DNA from: UMGS1696 sp964621755
GTDB lineage: Bacteria > Bacillota > Clostridia > Oscillospirales > CAG-272
Assembly (NCBI GenBank): GCA_964621755.1
Contig: CAZUPI010000001.1
Coordinates: 1 to 64,000, forward strand
DNA length: 64,000 bases
Reading direction: 5' to 3'
Under the pieces are notes generated by a model that did not search any database, was not told the origin of the DNA, and saw nothing but the letters and a program-made list of their open reading frames with translations. The stretch's first letter is position 1. Each line of letters begins with the position of its first letter. Below, piece by piece: positions 60,076 to 64,000 of the stretch. A program made the translations under genes and the position numbers.

Positions 60076-61110
60076 ATGAAAACAGCTGCATATGTTTGGG
60101 ATGGATATTTGATGAATGTGACAAAGCATGACGCAGAATCGCTTGATATTATCAATATTGCGTTCGGTCATGTGAAGGACGCCGCGCTCGATTTTGACCG
60201 ACCGTCCGTCACTCCCGAAATTGCGCGGATTCACGGGATAAATCCCGACGTCAAAATTCTTCTCTCTATCGGAGGATGGGGGGCTGGCGGATTCTCCCTC
60301 ATGTCCCGCACACCGGGGGGGATTGCGAAATTCACCGCATCCTGCGTAAAGGCGGTGGAGACGTACGCGCTCGACGGAATCGACCTCGACTGGGAATACC
60401 CGACGATGAACTCCGCCGGCATTGACGCCGACCCATCCGATAAATATCATTTTACCGCCCTGCTGAAATCTCTCCGCACAGCGCTGGACGCCGCTTATCC
60501 CGACACACACAAGATGCTCACCATCGCCGCGGGCGCCGGCGGGTACTACATAAACGCGGTCGAGATTCCGGAAATCGCGGCGGTGCTCGATTACGTATCG
60601 CTCATGACGTACGATATGCGCGGACAGGGCGTGCCCGCGGGACATCACACCGCGCTGTACCAATCCCCTGACGACCGGGGATGCCATTCCGTGAGCGAGG
60701 CAGTCCGGATTTTCCATGAGGCGGGCGTGCCGTACGAAAAGCTGATGATTGGCGCGGCGTTCTACTCGCGCAAATGGACGAACATCCCCGAGGGCGGAAC
60801 GCACGGTCTCGGCCAGAGGTGCGACAATCCGGAAGACAAGACCAGTGGTCTCTGGGGCCCCGGATTTGCGGAAATCGTCGAAAAATACGAAAACAAAAAC
60901 GGCTACGTCGCTTATCGCGATGAGGAATGCGGCGCACCGTACCTGTACAACGAAGCGGAGCGGATTTTCCTCAGTTACGACGACGAAAGAAGCGTCGCGG
61001 ACAAAGCGCGTTACGCGGCGGCAAACCGTTTATACGGCGTCATGTACTGGGAGCACTCGTGCGACCCCACAAGACGTCTGCTCGACGCCATCACCTCCGC
61101 AAACGCATAG
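60076..61110 (+). CDS. GH18-type chitinase-like hydrolase, apparently intracellular
   Basis: This 344-residue TIM barrel carries the GH18 signature DGIDLDWEYP with catalytic E107, the strand-3 motif KILLSIGGWG near 60 and SLMTYDMRGQG near 180. GH18 enzymes hydrolyse beta-1,4-GlcNAc links in chitin or the core of N-glycans. No signal peptide is present, so it probably acts on short imported oligosaccharides. The start is uncertain: the ATG at 60076 is taken, with GGGAGG 16-18 bases upstream, whereas an in-frame TTG at 60043 lacks a site. It follows GH42 by 68 bp. Confidence 0.88.
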   Translation: MKTAAYVWDGYLMNVTKHDAESLDIINIAFGHVKDAALDFDRPSVTPEIARIHGINPDVKILLSIGGWGAGGFSLMSRTPGGIAKFTASCVKAVETYALDGIDLDWEYPTMNSAGIDADPSDKYHFTALLKSLRTALDAAYPDTHKMLTIAAGAGGYYINAVEIPEIAAVLDYVSLMTYDMRGQGVPAGHHTALYQSPDDRGCHSVSEAVRIFHEAGVPYEKLMIGAAFYSRKWTNIPEGGTHGLGQRCDNPEDKTSGLWGPGFAEIVEKYENKNGYVAYRDEECGAPYLYNEAERIFLSYDDERSVADKARYAAANRLYGVMYWEHSCDPTRRLLDAITSANA

Positions 61111-61125
61111 AACGCAAAACGTATA

Positions 61126-61185
61126 AAGTTTTTGAAAAGGGGGTAGGGAAAATTCAATCTTCTCAAAATTTTCCCCACAAAGCCC
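61126..61185. repeat. Dispersed-family hairpin, degenerate
   Basis: AAAGTTTTTGAAAAGGGGG leads into GGGAAAATT (61146-61154), which pairs with AATTTTCCC (61167-61175). An outer GGGG pairs with CCCC (61182-61185). It lies between the GH18-type gene and the first oxidoreductase gene. Confidence 0.55.
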
Positions 61186-61203
61186 CTTCATAAGGAGACT
61201 ATC

Positions 61204-62214
61204 ATGCAAAGAACATGTGTTGTTGGTATGGGACCTATCGGACACCGCCATGCCAGAGCATATACCGAAACAGACAAAGCGGAGCTTGTTGCAGTCTGCG
61301 ACAGAGTTCCGGAGCTTGCGAAGGCTGCCGGAGAAAAGTTCGGCGTGCCTTATTTCACCAAAGCGACCGAGATGTTCTCCGCCATGAAGCCGGACATTGC
61401 AAGCATCACGACAGGCGGCTACGAATACTCAAGCGACCACTACGAACCCACCATCGAAGCTCTTGAGGCGGGATGTCACGTGCTCGGCGAAAAGCCGATT
61501 TCGAACGACCTGCGTCACGCTACGGAGATGGTCGAGCTTGCGGAAAAGAAGGGGCTTTGCTACGGCATCGACATGAACCACCGCTTCACGCCGGCCGCAC
61601 GTCAGGCAAAAAAGTGGCAGGACGAAGGTAAAATCGGCTCTCTCCTGTTCTGTAACATGGCGCTGTGGATTGGCAAATTCATGCCCCTTGACTCAGTTTA
61701 CTACCACCTCAAGGCGCTCAACCCCCACAGCATCAACATCATGCAGTACTTCTGCGGACCTGTCACGGAAGTTTCGACCTACGCGATGAAGGCTCCGGGA
61801 CGCGACATCTACTCCACGCAGTCGACAGCAATGCGCTTCGCGTGCGGCGCGGTGGGGCACCTCACTTCGTCCTACGACATCAAGCGCGGGCATCCGATGG
61901 AACGCTGCGAGGTGGCGGGTGTTGACGGACGCTTCATCTTTGAGGACATGTGGCGCGAAGCCGTCCTCTATCCAGCAAACTCTCTCGTGAAAGAAGTTTA
62001 CACCAACCCCGTGTTCGACGGATTCGAAGGATTCTACGATACCTTTCGGGACCGCATCCACTACTTCGTAAAGCAGGTCGACGAGGGAGCGAAGCCCTCC
62101 GAGATTGACGGCAGCGGACGTGAAGGTCTTGAGGCCTCCCGCGTCATTCACGCTATGATAAAATCCATCGAAGAAAACAGCACACCTATCAAGGTAAGCG
62201 AAATTAATGCCTAA
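61204..62214 (+). CDS. Gfo/Idh/MocA-family oxidoreductase
   Basis: This 336-residue NAD(P)-dependent sugar or inositol dehydrogenase-type protein has an N-terminal Rossmann fold (VVGMGPIGHRHARAY), a GEKPISND motif near residue 97 whose lysine is part of the active site, and a C-terminal alpha/beta domain. Family members oxidise or reduce secondary alcohols of sugars, some while the sugar is still glycosidically bound. GGAG precedes the ATG. The stop codon overlaps the start of the AraC regulator by eight bases, so the two are translationally coupled. A close paralogue follows at 63496. Confidence 0.9.
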   Translation: MQRTCVVGMGPIGHRHARAYTETDKAELVAVCDRVPELAKAAGEKFGVPYFTKATEMFSAMKPDIASITTGGYEYSSDHYEPTIEALEAGCHVLGEKPISNDLRHATEMVELAEKKGLCYGIDMNHRFTPAARQAKKWQDEGKIGSLLFCNMALWIGKFMPLDSVYYHLKALNPHSINIMQYFCGPVTEVSTYAMKAPGRDIYSTQSTAMRFACGAVGHLTSSYDIKRGHPMERCEVAGVDGRFIFEDMWREAVLYPANSLVKEVYTNPVFDGFEGFYDTFRDRIHYFVKQVDEGAKPSEIDGSGREGLEASRVIHAMIKSIEENSTPIKVSEINA

Positions 62215-63094
62215 TATTTTTCAAACCAGAACTTTTTTTGAGGAATCAGACAGCGGGACGCCGGAGGTTGCGATTTTTGAAGCGGAGCATGACGGACGCG
62301 TTGATTCTCACACGCACGAATTTTATGAAGTTGTGTATGTCGTCAACGGATTCACGCTGCACTCGTCTGTCGGGCGGATGAACATGCTTGTGACAGGGGA
62401 CTTGTTTTTCGTCAGACCCGGCGAGGAGCACTCCTACATCAATGCGTACCGCACGAAGCTGTACAACCTCATCTTTACCGCAAATGAGCTGGGGTCCATG
62501 TTGTCGGAGCTTTCCGCGCTGCCCGGCCTTGACGCGATGTTCTGCGGGGATGAGCCAGACAACATCGGCGCACGGCTGATTCACGTCGGGATGAACGAGA
62601 GACACGCTGTCGAGTCGGCTCTCGAGAAAATCAAGACGGAAAGAATCGCCCGGCGGACCGGTTGGCAGAGCCTGATTCGGGCGCAGCTCATATCGTTTCT
62701 GATACGTTATTCGCGTATGTACGAAGGGCAGTGGAACCACTGCTCGCAATCCGCCAATGATTACTACGGCTACATCTATAAAATCCTCAGCTACGTCAAC
62801 GACAACTACGCCCGCCCGATAACCACGTCCGAGCTTGCGGAAATAACGGGGCTGTCCCCCGACTACATGTCACGCAAGTTCAAGCAGGCGCTGAACATGA
62901 GCCCCTCGGAATACGTCAGAAGATTCCGCATTGCCCGCGCAATGGAGCTGCTCTGCACCACCGATACGCCTGTTGCGGAAGTGGCGCGGATGACCGGATT
63001 CTCCGACATCAGCCTTTTCTCCCGCGTCTTCAAGCAAGCTGTGGGACTTCCTCCTGCTGCATACAGAAAAAACATCAGCGGAACTTACGATTAA
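62207..63094 (+). CDS. AraC-family transcriptional regulator
   Basis: This 295-residue regulator has an N-terminal cupin sensor domain (HDGRVDSHTHEFYEVVYVVNG split across 20-45, then FVRPGEEHSY near 65). Its C-terminal double helix-turn-helix reads SELAEITGLSPDYMSRKFKQ near 205 and ARMTGFSDISLFSRVFKQ near 260. It overlaps the upstream oxidoreductase gene and lies inside the carbohydrate locus, so it most likely controls these genes in response to a sugar bound by the cupin domain (inference). Confidence 0.92.
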   Translation: MPNIFQTRTFFEESDSGTPEVAIFEAEHDGRVDSHTHEFYEVVYVVNGFTLHSSVGRMNMLVTGDLFFVRPGEEHSYINAYRTKLYNLIFTANELGSMLSELSALPGLDAMFCGDEPDNIGARLIHVGMNERHAVESALEKIKTERIARRTGWQSLIRAQLISFLIRYSRMYEGQWNHCSQSANDYYGYIYKILSYVNDNYARPITTSELAEITGLSPDYMSRKFKQALNMSPSEYVRRFRIARAMELLCTTDTPVAEVARMTGFSDISLFSRVFKQAVGLPPAAYRKNISGTYD

Positions 63095-63118
63095 TCATTT
63101 TATATGGAGGTTAGAACA

Positions 63119-63427
63119 ATGCCAAAGCTGTTATTTGCATCCAAAACTATTGAATATGACGGAACATACGGTAACGCATCACGCAAATACGAAATTCGTC
63201 TCAGCAACCTTGACGGAATCTACACTGGAACTCGCGAACGCAAGGTATTATTCGGTCTCATCAAGAAACAGGAACGCTATATTGAAATCCGCACCCACGG
63301 CATCCAGGGCATCGACGCGCCGATAGTCTACAGTGAAAGCGAAGAAGGCAGGGATGAATATAACATGCTCCTCGAAAAAGCCAAGCAATTCGCAGGCAAC
63401 AACGAAATCAAAATAGAGCGAATTTAA
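63119..63427 (+). CDS. Small protein of unknown function in the carbohydrate locus
   Basis: This 102-residue soluble, mixed-charge protein has predicted beta strands in its first 75 residues (KTIEYDG, KYEIRL, RYIEIRTHG) and a C-terminal helix (EYNMLLEKAKQFAG). No family is recognised. The start at 63119 has GGAGG upstream. The ATG at 63104 lies inside that site. It lies 24 bp after the AraC gene and just before an oxidoreductase gene, suggesting co-expression. Confidence 0.65.
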   Translation: MPKLLFASKTIEYDGTYGNASRKYEIRLSNLDGIYTGTRERKVLFGLIKKQERYIEIRTHGIQGIDAPIVYSESEEGRDEYNMLLEKAKQFAGNNEIKIERI

Positions 63428-63458
63428 AAAACTCCCATCAAATCACATCGGAATTTAT

Positions 63459-63481
63459 AAAAGGGGGTTCGGCCCCCCTTT
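63459..63481. terminator. G/C hairpin with short loop
   Basis: AAAGGGGG pairs with CCCCCTTT around TTCGGC. It lies just upstream of the last gene's ribosome binding site (AGAAAGGAT), so it may limit read-through or affect that start. Confidence 0.6.
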
Positions 63482-63495
63482 AGAAAGGATCACAA

Positions 63496-64000
63496 ATGGA
63501 AAAAATCTTCAAGTCTGCCGTTGTCGGTATGGGCGGCATCGGACACACGCACGCAAACTGCATCAAAAACGACCCTCTCGCTGAGCTTGTCGCCGTCTGC
63601 GACGTCATCAAGGAGAAAGCTGATGCTGCCGGCGAAAAGTTCGGCGTGCCGGCGTACTACTCCCTGAAAGACATGCTCGCGGCTCATCCGGAAATCGAGG
63701 TTGTTCACGTGACCACATCCGGTTTTGAAAACGGTTCCTGGCATTACGAACCGACCATCGAGGCTCTGGACGCAGGCCGCCACGTGCTCGTTGAGAAGCC
63801 GATTTCGAACAACATCGAAGAAGCACGCTTCATGGTTGACTACGCCGCAAAGAAGGGTCTGTACCTCGGCTGCGACCTGAACCACTACTTTGCAGAGCCC
63901 GCATTCAAGGCTGACCAGATTATCGCAGATAACGGCGTCGGCGAGCAAGTATATGCCATGATGAAGGTTGGTTTCGACGGAAGCTCTGTCAACGTAAACC
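63496..64000 (+). CDS. Gfo/Idh/MocA-family oxidoreductase, 3' end cut by window edge
   Basis: The first 168 codons are present and the frame runs off the window. The Rossmann motif is VVGMGGIGHTHAN, and the active-site region reads VEKPISNN near residue 103. It is clearly paralogous to the oxidoreductase at 61204: the stretches LAxGEKFGVP-like, HYEPTIEALxAG and EKPISN are shared in order. AGAAAGGAT precedes the ATG. Two such enzymes in one locus suggest oxidation and reduction of the same sugar at two steps, or two substrates. Confidence 0.88.
   Translation, partial: MEKIFKSAVVGMGGIGHTHANCIKNDPLAELVAVCDVIKEKADAAGEKFGVPAYYSLKDMLAAHPEIEVVHVTTSGFENGSWHYEPTIEALDAGRHVLVEKPISNNIEEARFMVDYAAKKGLYLGCDLNHYFAEPAFKADQIIADNGVGEQVYAMMKVGFDGSSVNVN

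Overview
The window looks like a chromosome segment of an anaerobic, Gram-positive-type bacterium of the class Clostridia (Bacillota), probably an uncultured gut or rumen lineage. This is an inference. It rests on near-consensus TTGACA/TATAAT promoters with 17-bp spacers, strong AGGAGG-type ribosome binding sites, a sodium-pump decarboxylase, a 2-hydroxyacyl-CoA dehydratase activase, an LL-diaminopimelate aminotransferase and an S-layer anchored by SLH domains. I see no tRNA, rRNA, CRISPR array, insertion sequence or phage gene.

Left part (1-15.8 kb): a secreted Ig-like protein cut by the window edge, a sialidase-family protein, a KtrAB potassium uptake pair and the OadG/OadB membrane subunits of a sodium pump. 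Then comes a cell-surface block: a glycosyltransferase fused to a CsaB-type pyruvyl transferase, a 1333-residue SLH-domain S-layer protein, and a divergently transcribed wall amidase carrying a tandem Cys-rich repeat array. CsaB-type enzymes pyruvylate the wall polymer that SLH domains bind, so these genes plausibly build one structure.

Middle part (15.8-54.5 kb): mostly household and metabolic genes. They include a MacB/FtsX-type ABC protein, an arabinofuranosidase, a divergent GyrB/ParE paralogue without a partner subunit, a SecB-like protein, a WG-repeat protein, rlmH, galactokinase, a dapF-dapL-acetyltransferase operon, uvrB, potABCD, and a two-gene 2-hydroxyacyl-CoA dehydratase/activase system. 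These are followed by an acyl-CoA ligase, an ECF S-component behind a structured leader, a citrate synthase, an RNHCP zinc protein, a lipid kinase, cca, nth, a class B penicillin-binding protein and an RluA-type pseudouridine synthase.

Right part (54.7-64 kb): a same-strand carbohydrate locus. It has two xylose-isomerase-like TIM-barrel proteins, a sulfatase-fold hydrolase with Thr where the formylglycine precursor should be, a GH42 beta-galactosidase, a GH18-type protein without a signal peptide, two paralogous Gfo/Idh/MocA oxidoreductases (the second cut by the edge), an AraC regulator and a small unknown protein. The pairing of Gfo/Idh/MocA oxidoreductases with TIM-barrel epimerase-like proteins resembles loci that cleave glycosides by oxidation and elimination rather than hydrolysis. 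It is my best candidate for an undescribed system.

Two features run through the window. A family of about 15 intergenic hairpins (G-rich arm, T/A core, C-rich arm, often with an AAAGTTTTTG-type flank) sits between genes throughout. Two translation-initiation regions, in front of cca and of the GH42 gene, are built from short tandem repeats that include the ribosome binding site.
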